Shown: positions 24,464 through 34,072, counted from the stretch's first letter. The stretch is DNA of 64,000 bases from an uncultured Lentisphaerota bacterium (GCA_903896925.1 CAITZM010000072.1:1-64000); one strand, 5' to 3'. The notes: generated by a model from the sequence alone, not told the origin. Program-made: numbers and translations.

Positions 24464-26119
24464 TTAGTCGTCCCCTTTCGCCGCGGCTTTCTGCCTGGGC
24501 CGCTGCGGTTGTTCGGCGAGCCCGCTCTGCCTGCGGAAGGTGGCGCTCAATTGTTGCCACTGCGCTTTCATCGCGTTCACGCGTTCGGGTTGCTGCGCGG
24601 CGAGGTCCACCATCTCGCAGCGGTCGCTGGCGAGGTTGTAGAGCGACCACACGTCCTGGTCCTCGGTGGCGGACACCAGTTTCCAGTCACCCTGTCGCAA
24701 CGCGCGATTGCCGGCGTGATTGAAGTAGAGCACGTCGTGCGTGACCGCGCCGTCGCGGGCAAAGGCCGGCACCAGGCTCTTGCCCGGCAGGGCTGGCGCC
24801 GCCGTGCCGTTCCACGACGCGCCGGCCTGACCGCCCGCGAGCTCGAGCAGGGTCGGGACGAAGTCCGTGACATGGCCGAGGTCGTGGCGCAACTCGCCGC
24901 GCGCGGCGATGCCCTTGGGCCAGTGGACGATCAGCGGCGTCGAGATGCCGCCCTCGTGCACCCAGATCTTGTGCCGCCGGAACGGCGCGTTGCTGGCGCT
25001 GGCCCAGCCGGGGCCGATGCACAAAAACGATTGGCGCGAACCGGCCGGCGCGCCCTGGTCGTGCCCATCGCCGCGCACCATCATCGTCGCGTCGGCGCCG
25101 TTGTCGGAGAGGAAGAAGATGACCGTGTTCTCCAGCGCACCCATCGCGCGGACCTGCGCCAGCACACGGCCGATCTCGCGGTCCATGCGATCGACCATCG
25201 CGGCGTGGATCGCAAATTTCGTGGCCTGCAGCTGCCGCTGCTCATCCGTCAATTCCTTCCACGGAACGGCGGTACGGATTTCGCCCGGCCCGATCTGTGC
25301 CAGCACTTTTTCCCCGAAGTAGCGCGGCTTGAGGGTCGTTTCCAGCGGTGGCAGGGTGTTGTTGACGAGGCCCGTCTCGCGCAGCCGCTCCCAGCGTCGC
25401 TGACGGATGGCATCCCAGCCCGCGCGGTAGCGCTCGCGATAGCGGTCGATGTCCTCCTGGAAGGCGTGCAGCGGAAAATGCGGCGAGGTGAACGCGAGAT
25501 ACCCGAAGAACGGCTGCGCGGCATGCTGTGCGGCGTGTTCCTTCAGGCACTTGATCGCGTGGTCCGCGATCAACGTGGTCGTATAGGCGCCGGTGTCGGG
25601 CTTGATCGCGGGGAGCGGCTGATCATCCTCCTCGTGTTCCTGCGGGTTGAAGTAGCGGTCGTGATCGAGCAGCAGATAGGAGCGATCGAAGCCGCCATCG
25701 GCGATCGCCTTGGGCGCGCCGTTGAGGTGCCACTTGCCGGAGTGGTAGCAGCGGTAGCCGAGCGGCTTGAGGTAGTGGGGCAGCACGCGCGTCCAGGGCG
25801 GCAGCCGGCCCTGCGGCGGGTCCATGCGGATCTGCTGGGCATAGTAGCCGGTCAGGATGCAGGAGCGCGTCGGCCAGCAGCGGCCGGTGTTGTAGAAACG
25901 GGTAAAGCGCAGCCCGTCCGCGGCGAGCCGGTCCAGGTTGGGCGTGGAGATCTCGCCGCCGTAGCAGCCGGCGTCGGAGAAGCCCATATCGTCGGCCAGG
26001 ATGAGCAGGATGTTCGGCCTGTCCGGCGCGGTCGCAGCCGCTGTGCCCCGTCGCGATGCACTGAAAAATCCGGCCGCACCGAGCGCCGCGCCCTTCAAAA
26101 AGTCCCTGCGAGTCTTCAT
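24464..26119 (-). CDS. Tat-exported formylglycine-dependent sulfatase
   Basis: A 551-residue S1-family sulfatase that should remove sulfate esters from a polysaccharide outside the cytoplasm. A twin-arginine leader (MKTRRDFLKGAALGAAGFF) starts at ATG 26119, which follows AAAGGA; an in-frame GTG two codons earlier is less likely. Metal-binding LADDMGFSDAGCYGG is at about residues 41-55. The modification motif is Cys81-Trp-Pro-Thr-Arg, then SCILTG. A further Asp-Asn pair is in FFLSDNGADATMM. It needs conversion of Cys81 to formylglycine by a maturase not identified with confidence here. First gene of a pair with GH78, divergent from the kinase gene. The upstream region carries a three-part palindrome array and a 22-base motif. 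Confidence 0.93.
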   Translation of the reverse strand: MKTRRDFLKGAALGAAGFFSASRRGTAAATAPDRPNILLILADDMGFSDAGCYGGEISTPNLDRLAADGLRFTRFYNTGRCWPTRSCILTGYYAQQIRMDPPQGRLPPWTRVLPHYLKPLGYRCYHSGKWHLNGAPKAIADGGFDRSYLLLDHDRYFNPQEHEEDDQPLPAIKPDTGAYTTTLIADHAIKCLKEHAAQHAAQPFFGYLAFTSPHFPLHAFQEDIDRYRERYRAGWDAIRQRRWERLRETGLVNNTLPPLETTLKPRYFGEKVLAQIGPGEIRTAVPWKELTDEQRQLQATKFAIHAAMVDRMDREIGRVLAQVRAMGALENTVIFFLSDNGADATMMVRGDGHDQGAPAGSRQSFLCIGPGWASASNAPFRRHKIWVHEGGISTPLIVHWPKGIAARGELRHDLGHVTDFVPTLLELAGGQAGASWNGTAAPALPGKSLVPAFARDGAVTHDVLYFNHAGNRALRQGDWKLVSATEDQDVWSLYNLASDRCEMVDLAAQQPERVNAMKAQWQQLSATFRRQSGLAEQPQRPRQKAAAKGDD

Positions 26120-26140
26120 GCGCACTGTCCTTTACTCCGT

Positions 26141-26222
26141 TTTCCCAGGCATTGGAAACCAGAACCGGCGGTTTTTCCAAGGCTTGGAAAGGTTTGACCG
26201 TACTTTCCCCCGGCCTTGGAAG
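26141..26222 (-). repeat. Three-unit TTCCAA/TTGGAA palindrome array upstream of the sulfatase
   Basis: Units are TTTCCCAGGCATTGGAAA (26141-26158), TTTCCAAGGCTTGGAAA (26174-26190, perfect 8-base arms) and a weaker one at 26204-26222. They start 33 and 30 bases apart. Read toward the sulfatase start, the array resembles the one at 61858-61934 in unit order and spacing. Confidence 0.8.
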
Positions 26223-26258
26223 TTTGAAGCCACGACCATAGCGGTGGCGGACGCCCCG

Positions 26259-26280
26259 CGCCATCCCCCAATACTGGGGG
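26259..26280 (+). promoter_or_regulatory. 22-base palindromic motif, copy 1
   Basis: The motif begins CGCCATCCCCCAA and ends in GGGGG, with the inner 16 bases forming a near-palindrome (CCCCCAATACTGGGGG). The reverse complement of 30146-30167 matches it at 19 of 22 positions. It lies 61 bases upstream of the kinase ATG. A response-regulator site is plausible but unproven. Confidence 0.55.
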
Positions 26281-26340
26281 CCGTTCCGCGGAGAATCGCG
26301 GTTGCGCTTTCGCGCGGCAGCGGCTAGCGTCTGCGCCGCG

Positions 26341-29300
26341 ATGGTGCTGCGTTATCATCTTCTGGCGTTTGCCGTGTGCGCGCTGCTGTTGCCGGCTGGC
26401 GCGGCGCCGATGCTGCCGGATAAACTGGCGGACCGCTATACCCTCCGCCTGTGGGGCCGCGAGCAGGATTTTCCGGACACCAAGATTCACGCGCTGGATA
26501 TCGATGATGACGGACACCTGTGGTTTGCCACCTCGAGGAACCTGACCCGGTTCGATGGCGTGAACCTGAATCTGGTCACCAATCTACCGACGGGCATGAC
26601 GACGGTGCGCGGTTGGCTGAACGACGGGGCCGGCACTCCCTGGATGTATGGTGCGGCCGGTCTGGCCCGGCTGACCAGCAAGGGGTGGCGGTATGTGGCC
26701 GCTGTGCCTGCCTGCCCGCTCGATGTCCAAGCTGTTTTCACCAACACGGTCGGCGGGCTCTGGGTGGTCGGCGGGCGCTACCTCTGGCACTGTCAGGGCG
26801 GTCAGCTGACCCGGGTGGCCTGGCCCGCTGAACTGACGGAACCGCCCCAGATCACCAGCGCCACGCTGGATGCCGGACAGACTCTATGGGTGGTGACCGG
26901 CGGTCGGCTCAGGGCTTTCCAAGGCGGGCGGTGGCTGACGGATCAGGAAGCCGGGGTCCGGCCGTGGAGCGCCGTCACCCTGGTGCACGCGGAGGAGCAT
27001 GGCACGTTGATGGTCGCCGCCGGGGATGGCCTGCATGTCCGCCGCCAAGGGCGCTGGACCTTGATTCCACTGCCCGCTCCCGCCACCGCGCAGGATGTGG
27101 TGGACATGCACCCCACCGCCCTGTTGGAAGAACCGCGGAACGGCAACCTTTGGATGGGGACGCGCCATGCGCTTTATCGCTGTACGCATGGCACCTGGCA
27201 GGCCCTGACCGCGAGCGACATCGGCGCACAACTATCCGTGAACGTGCTGCAGCAGGACCGCTACTCTGACATCTGGGTGGGGCTGGAAAGCGGGTTGCTG
27301 TGTCTGCACCGCCGTTCGGTCACCATGTTGCATACTACCGAAGCGGCACGCCCGGAACCCATTTCGACCGTGGTGGCTCTCAACACCACGCAGGTCTGGG
27401 TAGGCGTGACGGGCCGTGGCTTGTGGGCCGTCAGCAACGGAAAATTGGACGCTCTGTCCCTGCCGCTGCCCAACAACACGACGGTTTCCGCACTACTGCC
27501 CGCCGCGGGCGGAGGGTGGTGGGTAGGCACGAAAGGCGATGGCCTGTGCTGGATGACGACCAACCGGCTGGTCCGGGCGAACGTGGTCACAGGAGGGCAT
27601 GCGCTGCCGCAAAACGTCACAGCGCTGTGCCGCGATCGCAGCGGCCGCGTGTGGGTGGGCGCTTGGGAAGGCTTGTTCCGGTTCCCGGACATGGCGCCGC
27701 AAGGCGAGTATATGCCGCCCCTGCAGCGGGTGGCTTTGCCTGCGCAGGACACCGCAGCCGAACGGACCGAGCAGGTGGTGGCGCTGGCCGAAGACGCCGG
27801 TGGCGCGCTCTGGGTGGCCCCCGAGGGACAGGGGCTGGTGCGTGTGGAGACCAACGGCCAGGTACGCAGTTTTGGCCGGGCTGAAGGCCTGCCCGATGCG
27901 GCGGTGCTCTGCCTGCATGTGGACAGCGAGGGCCGGCTGTGGGGCGGCTGCACGCATGGCCTGATCCGCTGGGATGGACAAGGCTGGCGAATCTGTGATT
28001 TCCGAAATGATTTGCTGGTACGCCAGCTTCATTATGACGGCAACGGCCGGTTGTGGATGGGTACGCCCCGAGGCCTGCAATGCCTGCGGTCCGATGCGCT
28101 CAAGGATCTGCTTGCGCTCCGCACCGTGTCCGGCAGGTATTTTCGTATCGGGGTGGCGGATGGCATGACGGCGACCGAGTGTGCGCCGGACGCCAATGGT
28201 TCGATTGCGGCCGTCGGGGGTCACCTTTATTTTGCCACACTCGACGGAGTAGTCAGTGTGCCAATGGGCATTGCGCAGACCGGGCGCAAGCCGCTGGTGG
28301 TGAATATTGAGCAGGCCACGGCGGGCGGCCAGACCTTCTGGGATTGCCGCGGACGAGCGCCCGGTGAACCACTGCCGCCCGTGCGCCACTGCGAGCTGCC
28401 GCCGGGCAGCCAGCCGGTGAGTTTCGAGTTTGCGATGCCGGATCTGTTCTGGTCGGAGCGCATTCGTTACGACTATCAATGGAAACTGGAAGGCCTGAGC
28501 CAGGATTGGTCGCTGCCGACCGCGGAGCCGCGCGTGACCTTCGACTATCTGCCGCCGGGCGACTACAGCCTCCGTGTGCGCGGCCGGCGCGAGAGCGATT
28601 GGCGCGAGGCCGCGCTGCCTGTGAATTTCCGCGTGCGGCCTTTTTTCTGGCAGGAGCTTTGGTTCCGCGGGGCCGTTGCGGCGCTGGCCCTGGGGCTGAC
28701 GGCGCTGACCGCGTGGCAGGCCAAGCGGGGGTGGTACCGCCGGCGTCTGCGCCGCGCGGAACAGGCGCAGGTGCTGGCGCAGGAGCGCACCCGCATCGCG
28801 CAGGACCTGCACGATGACATGGGCGCCGGCTTGACGGAAATCAGCCTGTTGGGCGACCTGGCCGCCACGGAGGCACACGGCGCCACGCGCGACGAGAACA
28901 TCGGACTGTTGACCCAGCGGGCCCGTTCGCTCGTGACCAAGCTCGACGAGATCGTCTGGGCGGTCAATCCACGGCACGACCACCTCGAGTCCTTGAGCGA
29001 TTTCTTCTGCAACTATGCCCAGCATTTTCTGCGGACCGCCGGCATCGCCTGTGTGCTGGATATCGCCACCACCCTGCCCGATCTGCCCCTGGAGGCGCGG
29101 GTGCGCCATCAACTGTTTCTGGCATTCAAGGAGGCGTTGAACAATCTCGTCCGCCATTCCGGGGCCACGCAGGCACAACTCCGTATCGCCATCGAGCAAG
29201 GCGAACTGCGGATCGGCGTGGACGACAACGGGCGCGGTCTGTCACCGGCCGCCGGGCCGGGCGTTCACGATGGCTTGCGCAGCATGTGCTCCCGGCTTGA

Positions 29301-29394
29301 AAAGCTGGGCGGAACCTGCGACATCCAGTCACCCACGGGCGGCGGCGTAACGGTCCTGCTGCGCCTGCCCTTGCCGGCCGGGAGAAGCGTATGA
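26341..29394 (+). CDS. Propeller-domain sensor histidine kinase
   Basis: A 1017-residue membrane sensor kinase, expected to detect a glycan fragment outside the inner membrane and phosphorylate the adjacent regulator. Signal peptide LLAFAVCALLLPAGAA, then two seven-bladed-type propellers of two-component-regulator repeats (DIDDDGHLWFAT, DRSGRVWVGAWEGLFRF, GNGRLWMGTPRGLQCL), a Y_Y_Y beta-sandwich (YQWKLEGLSQDWS to YLPPGDYSLRVRG), one membrane helix (about residues 775-800), and the kinase core. The HisKA_3 site is His824 in RIAQDLHDDMGAGLTE; the N box is KEALNNLVRHSG and the G box VDDNGRG. The ATG at 26341 is used; a TTG 39 bases earlier is possible. The stop overlaps the regulator start by four bases. 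Confidence 0.93.
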   Translation: MVLRYHLLAFAVCALLLPAGAAPMLPDKLADRYTLRLWGREQDFPDTKIHALDIDDDGHLWFATSRNLTRFDGVNLNLVTNLPTGMTTVRGWLNDGAGTPWMYGAAGLARLTSKGWRYVAAVPACPLDVQAVFTNTVGGLWVVGGRYLWHCQGGQLTRVAWPAELTEPPQITSATLDAGQTLWVVTGGRLRAFQGGRWLTDQEAGVRPWSAVTLVHAEEHGTLMVAAGDGLHVRRQGRWTLIPLPAPATAQDVVDMHPTALLEEPRNGNLWMGTRHALYRCTHGTWQALTASDIGAQLSVNVLQQDRYSDIWVGLESGLLCLHRRSVTMLHTTEAARPEPISTVVALNTTQVWVGVTGRGLWAVSNGKLDALSLPLPNNTTVSALLPAAGGGWWVGTKGDGLCWMTTNRLVRANVVTGGHALPQNVTALCRDRSGRVWVGAWEGLFRFPDMAPQGEYMPPLQRVALPAQDTAAERTEQVVALAEDAGGALWVAPEGQGLVRVETNGQVRSFGRAEGLPDAAVLCLHVDSEGRLWGGCTHGLIRWDGQGWRICDFRNDLLVRQLHYDGNGRLWMGTPRGLQCLRSDALKDLLALRTVSGRYFRIGVADGMTATECAPDANGSIAAVGGHLYFATLDGVVSVPMGIAQTGRKPLVVNIEQATAGGQTFWDCRGRAPGEPLPPVRHCELPPGSQPVSFEFAMPDLFWSERIRYDYQWKLEGLSQDWSLPTAEPRVTFDYLPPGDYSLRVRGRRESDWREAALPVNFRVRPFFWQELWFRGAVAALALGLTALTAWQAKRGWYRRRLRRAEQAQVLAQERTRIAQDLHDDMGAGLTEISLLGDLAATEAHGATRDENIGLLTQRARSLVTKLDEIVWAVNPRHDHLESLSDFFCNYAQHFLRTAGIACVLDIATTLPDLPLEARVRHQLFLAFKEALNNLVRHSGATQAQLRIAIEQGELRIGVDDNGRGLSPAAGPGVHDGLRSMCSRLEKLGGTCDIQSPTGGGVTVLLRLPLPAGRSV

Positions 29395-30032
29395 TCAAAG
29401 TAGCCATTGTAGAGGATCAGGAGAACGTGCAGCGGACCCTGTGCCGGGTGCTGGCGTCCGATGGGGGCATGCGTTGCGTGGCCACGTGCGCCAGCGGCGA
29501 GGAAGCGTTGGCGCGCCTCCCCGCCGCCGCGCCCGAGGTCGTGTTGATGGACCTGGAAATGCCGGGCATGGGTGGCAGCGCCGCCATCGCGCGCCTGTTG
29601 GCGCTTCTGCCCGAACTCGATGTCCTGGTACTGACCGTACATGACGACACGGACAGCATCTTCCAGGCCCTGCGCGCCGGCGCCTGCGGCTACCTGCTCA
29701 AGCGCACGCCGGCTGCCGGGATTCTGGAGGCCATCCGCGAGGTGCGGCGCGGCGGTGCGCCGATGACGGGCGCCATCGCGCGCAAGATCCTGACGACCTT
29801 CCACAAACCCGAACCGGCGGCTGCGACCGCGGCGTCGGCCGACGCCCATCTTTCCCAGCGCGAACAGAGCATCCTCAACCTGCTGGCACAGGGCCAGAGC
29901 AACAAGGAAATCGCCGAGCATCTGAAACTTTCGGTCGAGACCGTCTGCTGGAACCTCAAGCGCATCTACCGCAAACTTCACGTCCAGAGCCGCACACAGG
30001 CCATGCTCAAATATCGCCCCACCCAAGCCTGA
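29391..30032 (+). CDS. NarL/LuxR-type response regulator
   Basis: A 213-residue regulator paired with the propeller kinase. The receiver domain (residues 1-120) has the acidic pair in VEDQE, the phosphorylated Asp54 in VLMDLEMPG, Thr in VLTVHDD and Lys in LLKRTP. A linker follows, then a LuxR-type helix-turn-helix (about residues 147-205: LSQREQSILNLLAQGQSNKE, then LSVETVCWNLKRIYRKL). Its ATG shares four bases with the kinase stop, so the two are translationally coupled. Likely targets are the adjacent operons: a shared 22-base motif lies upstream of the kinase gene and downstream of this gene, before the PEP-CTERM gene. That link is inference. Confidence 0.95.
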   Translation: MIKVAIVEDQENVQRTLCRVLASDGGMRCVATCASGEEALARLPAAAPEVVLMDLEMPGMGGSAAIARLLALLPELDVLVLTVHDDTDSIFQALRAGACGYLLKRTPAAGILEAIREVRRGGAPMTGAIARKILTTFHKPEPAAATAASADAHLSQREQSILNLLAQGQSNKEIAEHLKLSVETVCWNLKRIYRKLHVQSRTQAMLKYRPTQA

Positions 30033-30376
30033 CACACCCGCGGCAGGGAGCAAAACATCCGCGACCCGCCTGTCCCGACACGTCGCAGCCACCCTCCGCC
30101 ACGCGCAGCACCGGCCCCTTCCGGCAGTCCGTCCATCCTCCGGCTCCACCATTTTTGGGGGATGGCGTGAATAAAACCCGGCTGCTAAACAACGGCATCG
30201 TTTCGAAAAAAGCGAGCCTTGGGCTGGCGCGTGGCGCGGGCCGGTTGGCAGCAGCGGGAAAACATTTTGAGCGGGGCCGGAAAATTCCGGGCGGGCGTCG
30301 TGGGTGCCGGTTGGGTAACCGGGTGATGCTGTGACGGGCAGCGGGGCTGGGTGCGATTGGTATGAAGGAGCAAAAG
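30033..30376 (+). other. Leader region of the PEP-CTERM gene
   Basis: These 344 bases lie between the response regulator and the autotransporter-repeat gene. They hold the second 22-base motif (30146-30167) and a small hairpin with arms CCGGTT and AACCGG (30307-30322). No U-tract terminator was found after the regulator, so some read-through is possible. No gene was seen. Confidence 0.55.
30146..30167 (-). promoter_or_regulatory. 22-base motif, copy 2
   Basis: Its reverse complement begins CGCCATCCCCCAA and matches 26259-26280 at 19 of 22 bases. It lies 210 bases upstream of the PEP-CTERM gene start at 30377. The opposite orientation relative to copy 1 is compatible with a palindromic operator. 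Confidence 0.55.
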
Positions 30377-33300
30377 ATGAAAAGTTCTTCGTGTGGTGGG
30401 TGGCGTAGCCGCAGTGTTTCCCTTTTGGGTCTGGCGCTTGGTGCAACGGGCCTGCTGCCGCCGGGGGCGGGAGCACAGACGACGTATTACATGAGCCAAA
30501 ACTATGCCACCAACTGGTCGCTCGCGGCCCTGTGGTCGGGTGGCGTCCCGCCGGGGAGTGGCGTGGCCAAAGACGACATCGCCGACCTGGCCCGCGCCTA
30601 TGGCAATGTGGCAGGGTCCAAGAATTTGACCAACGACACCTCGATCAGCCTCGGAGGTATGTATATTGGCATTACGGGCGCTAACAACGGGTGGCTGAAA
30701 TTGAGACCCAGCGGCGGCAGCGCCATTACGTTCACCAATCTGTCCGGTGGTTCGGCGTTTCTGCTGAAAACCAACAATGGCATCAGCACGGCCATCGGCG
30801 TCGATATCATTTACACCCCTCTCGTGCTGGGCGCCAATTTATCCGTGTCCAATAACAGCGGTTACGGCGGGTTGGAAATTGCGGGCACCATCTCTGAGTC
30901 GGGCGGCGCGCGGTCGATTTCGATCGGCACCCTTTCAAACGCCAATCAAGGCGTGACGCTCTCCGGCTCGAACAGCTTCAGCGGCGGCGTGACGCTCAAC
31001 AACGGCACACTGAACGTCAACGACAAAAACGCCCTCGGGACCGGCTCGTTGTCCATAGGGAGCGGTGGCACGGCTGTTTTCACGCTTAACAACACGACCT
31101 TATCCAATAACATCAGCATTGCAGGCGCCATGACGTCGGGGGGCAATGGCAGCTATAGCGGCACGCTCAGTGGCGGCGGCAGTCTCTTCCATAACGCTTC
31201 GGCTAATTTCACCATGTCCCTCACGGGCACCAACACGGGCTTCTCCGGCAGCATCACCAATACCGGCACGCTCACGATCAACAACAAGAATTCATTGGGC
31301 AGCGGTACGCTTTATATGGGTGATGGTGTCACTGCCAGTCTCTTTTCCAAGTCCGTCGGCGGCATTGCCTTGACCGGTGCCGACGCCGTCTCCAATAACG
31401 TGGTACTGCTCAACGATGGCAACACGATCGGCAGCAACCAGGGTGCAATAGAGCTGGCCGGTGCGATCAGCGGGAATTATGGGCTCACCAAAAACGGTAC
31501 CGGCCCATGGGTTTTGAGTGGCAACAACAGCTTTGCCGGAAACTTGACCAATAATCTGGGTTCCCTGCAGTTGGGTCATATCAATGCGGCGGGCCTGGGC
31601 ACCTTGGTGCTGAACGGCGGGAGATTGGGCGCATCGGCCGATCTGGGCAGCGGCAACGGTGTGACCAATGCGGTTCAGTTGTTGGCCGCTGATAATACCA
31701 TCACGAATGACTTCAATCTGAAATTCTCCGGCAACATCACCGGCGCCGGCGGGATCACCAAATCCGGCGGAGGGACGCTGACCCTCTCCGGAGCCAACAG
31801 CTATGGCGGCAATACCACCAATAATGCCGGCCTTCTGCAAGCGACCTCGCCCGGAGCGCTGCCAGGCTATGGCACCGCCGGCAAGGTGGTCATCAATAGC
31901 GCGGCCACCCTGGCGGTCAATGTCAGCGGAGCGGGGCAATGGGTTGCCGGCGATATCCAGAATGTGCTCACCAACGCTGTCTTTAACCCGGGTGCGGCGT
32001 TCGGCCTGGATACCACCAGCGGCTCCTTCAGCTACGGTACCGCGATCACCAACAGCGGCATGGGGCTGACCAAACTGGGCGCCAACACGCTCACGTTGAC
32101 CGCTTCGAACCTCTACACCGGCCTGACCACAATCGGCGCCGGCACGCTGCAGATCGGCAATGGCGCCACGGATGGGTCCATCGCCAGCAGCAGCGGCATT
32201 GTGAACAACGGGGCCTTGACCTACAACACGACCGGCACGAATACCTTCAACAACCTCATCAGCGGCACCGGCTCCTTGACCAAACTGGGCGCTGGTACGC
32301 TGGTGCTCGGCACCACCAACACCTACAGTGGCGGCACAACGCTGAGCGCGGGCACGCTGCTCGTCAGCACCAATTACGCGCTGGGCTCAGGCACGCTGGC
32401 GTTAAACGGCGGCACCCTGGCCTCGGCCAACACCAGTTTCGAGCAGGTCTTGACCAACCCAGTGACCATCGGCGGTACGATCAATGTAGGCGTCTATCAA
32501 CTGAGTGCCGGCATCACCTTCAGCAACAGCACGATGGATCTGGGTGGCGCCACACGGACCATCATCGATGGTCGTGCGACGACGGTTTCGATTTACGACA
32601 CGATTCAAAATGGCGGGTTGATTCTGTATACCGGCGTTGGTTCCTCCGGCGGCCTGTTTCTCTACGGTACGAACACCTACAGCGGCGGCACCTATATCAG
32701 CAACGGCGTGGCGGCGGTACAAATCAGCAATGATGGCGCACTGGGTGCTGTGAATAGTGTTGTGACCAACGCTGGTGGCATACTTTCCGTGGGTGGCATC
32801 AATACGCTAAGCCATCCGTTTGTCCTGACGGGAACGGCTGGCTTTAAGTCGGGCAACGGCGGCCGGGCAAACATCACAAATTCCGTCAGCGGTACCGGCA
32901 GCTTTGAAGCGAACGGCGGCACTGCCAGTGGAACCATCGTGCTCGGCGGTGTCAACACCTTTACGGGCAATACCGTGTTCAACGGCGGCGCCCCGACCTT
33001 GTTGATCAGCAATGCGCTGGCGTTGCAAAACAGCACCCTGACCATGACCAAGTCAGCGGCGGGGACGCTGGGCCTGAAGTTTGGCAACGGGATTGGCGCT
33101 TTCACCGTCGGCGGTCTGGCCGGCGCAACCAATGTCCTGTTGCAAGCGGAGGACGGCTCCGCGATCGCCTTGACGGTGGGCGGCAATACCAGCAATACGA
33201 CCTATGCCGGCAGCCTCAGCGATGGCGGCGCGGGCTCCGCGCTGACCAAGACCGGCAGCGGCACCCTGACGCTCTCCGGCGCGAACAGCTACAACGGCGG

Positions 33301-34072
33301 GACGACGATCAACAGCGGCACCTTGGCGCTCGCCGGCAGCGGCACGGTCGGCAGCGGTGCGATCGACATCAAGAGCAGCGCCCTGTTCGACGTCAGCGGC
33401 ACGACGGCCGGCAGCTATACGCTGGCCAGCGGCCAGAGCCTGATCAACCGCGGCACGGTTGCCGGCGGCCTGATCATCGGCAGCGGCGCGAGCGTCAGCG
33501 GCGGCGGCGGCTTCAATGGCGCGGTGATTAACGGCAACGGCGGCTTCCTGACGCCGGGCCTTGGCGGCGATACGAACTTCTTCAAGAGCCTGACGCTTGC
33601 CGGCGGTTCGACCAACAGCTTCTGGGTCGGCGCCACCGCCGCCCTCCACGATCTGAGCGTCGTGAGCAACAGCCTCGCCTATACCGGCGACGGCAGCCTC
33701 ATGCCGCGCCTGAAATTGGACTTCAGCCTCTACAACCGGAACTTCGGCGACACCATCGTGCTCTATGACAATCTCTTCTCCGGCATGAGCGATATGAACG
33801 GCACCAACCGGTGGTTCACGTTCCAAGATGCCTTGGGTTCTGTCACCAACCTTTATAACGGCACGCTCTTCAGCGCCGTCACCGATGGCGGCAGCGCCAC
33901 CAACCTGTTCCGCATCGCCTACAATTTCGACGCCGGCGGCAACAGCCAGTTCAACGACATCGCGCTGTCGGTGATCCCCGAACCGGCGACCCTCAACCTG
34001 CTGGTCCTGCTGGGCTCCGCTTACTGGCTGCGGCGGCGCATGCGCCGCCCGCGCCAGCGCTGGGACCGGTGA
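30377..34072 (+). CDS. Autotransporter-strand-repeat surface protein with PEP-CTERM signal
   Basis: A 1231-residue exported protein. The ATG at 30377 follows AAGGAG at 6 bases; the upstream ATG at 30362 overlaps that site. After a signal peptide (LLGLALGATGLLPPGAGAQ) the body is Gly/Asn/Thr/Ser-rich with at least ten strand repeats of the pattern GxGxLTKxGxGTLxLSGxNxYxGGT (for example GSGTLTLSGANSYNGGTTI and AGTLVLGTTNTYSGGTTL). These belong to the autotransporter-associated beta-strand class and form a beta-helix. The end, VIPEPATLNLLVLLGSAYWL then RRRMRR, is a PEP-CTERM sorting signal, so it is probably anchored or processed by an exosortase system. No exosortase is in the window. Its position after the sensor pair suggests co-regulation. 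Confidence 0.92.
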   Translation: MKSSSCGGWRSRSVSLLGLALGATGLLPPGAGAQTTYYMSQNYATNWSLAALWSGGVPPGSGVAKDDIADLARAYGNVAGSKNLTNDTSISLGGMYIGITGANNGWLKLRPSGGSAITFTNLSGGSAFLLKTNNGISTAIGVDIIYTPLVLGANLSVSNNSGYGGLEIAGTISESGGARSISIGTLSNANQGVTLSGSNSFSGGVTLNNGTLNVNDKNALGTGSLSIGSGGTAVFTLNNTTLSNNISIAGAMTSGGNGSYSGTLSGGGSLFHNASANFTMSLTGTNTGFSGSITNTGTLTINNKNSLGSGTLYMGDGVTASLFSKSVGGIALTGADAVSNNVVLLNDGNTIGSNQGAIELAGAISGNYGLTKNGTGPWVLSGNNSFAGNLTNNLGSLQLGHINAAGLGTLVLNGGRLGASADLGSGNGVTNAVQLLAADNTITNDFNLKFSGNITGAGGITKSGGGTLTLSGANSYGGNTTNNAGLLQATSPGALPGYGTAGKVVINSAATLAVNVSGAGQWVAGDIQNVLTNAVFNPGAAFGLDTTSGSFSYGTAITNSGMGLTKLGANTLTLTASNLYTGLTTIGAGTLQIGNGATDGSIASSSGIVNNGALTYNTTGTNTFNNLISGTGSLTKLGAGTLVLGTTNTYSGGTTLSAGTLLVSTNYALGSGTLALNGGTLASANTSFEQVLTNPVTIGGTINVGVYQLSAGITFSNSTMDLGGATRTIIDGRATTVSIYDTIQNGGLILYTGVGSSGGLFLYGTNTYSGGTYISNGVAAVQISNDGALGAVNSVVTNAGGILSVGGINTLSHPFVLTGTAGFKSGNGGRANITNSVSGTGSFEANGGTASGTIVLGGVNTFTGNTVFNGGAPTLLISNALALQNSTLTMTKSAAGTLGLKFGNGIGAFTVGGLAGATNVLLQAEDGSAIALTVGGNTSNTTYAGSLSDGGAGSALTKTGSGTLTLSGANSYNGGTTINSGTLALAGSGTVGSGAIDIKSSALFDVSGTTAGSYTLASGQSLINRGTVAGGLIIGSGASVSGGGGFNGAVINGNGGFLTPGLGGDTNFFKSLTLAGGSTNSFWVGATAALHDLSVVSNSLAYTGDGSLMPRLKLDFSLYNRNFGDTIVLYDNLFSGMSDMNGTNRWFTFQDALGSVTNLYNGTLFSAVTDGGSATNLFRIAYNFDAGGNSQFNDIALSVIPEPATLNLLVLLGSAYWLRRRMRRPRQRWDR

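Larger units (their letters stand above)
26120..26340. promoter_or_regulatory. Divergent control region between sulfatase and sensor kinase
   Basis: These 221 bases must hold the promoters of the minus-strand sulfatase-GH78 pair and the plus-strand kinase-regulator pair. They contain a three-unit TTCCAA/TTGGAA array (26141-26222) and a palindromic CCCCCAATACTGGGGG site (26265-26280). Clear -35/-10 boxes were not found. A regulator acting here could switch both operons. Confidence 0.6.

Noticed and set aside
26141-26222. Possible small CRISPR array from three spaced palindromes
   Set aside because: Only three degenerate units, the units are shorter than usual repeats, no cas genes, and similar arrays lie inside coding sequence.
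27493-29199. 568-codon minus-strand frame opposite the sensor kinase
   Set aside because: The plus strand encodes complete propeller, HisKA_3 and HATPase motifs; the antisense product resembles nothing.
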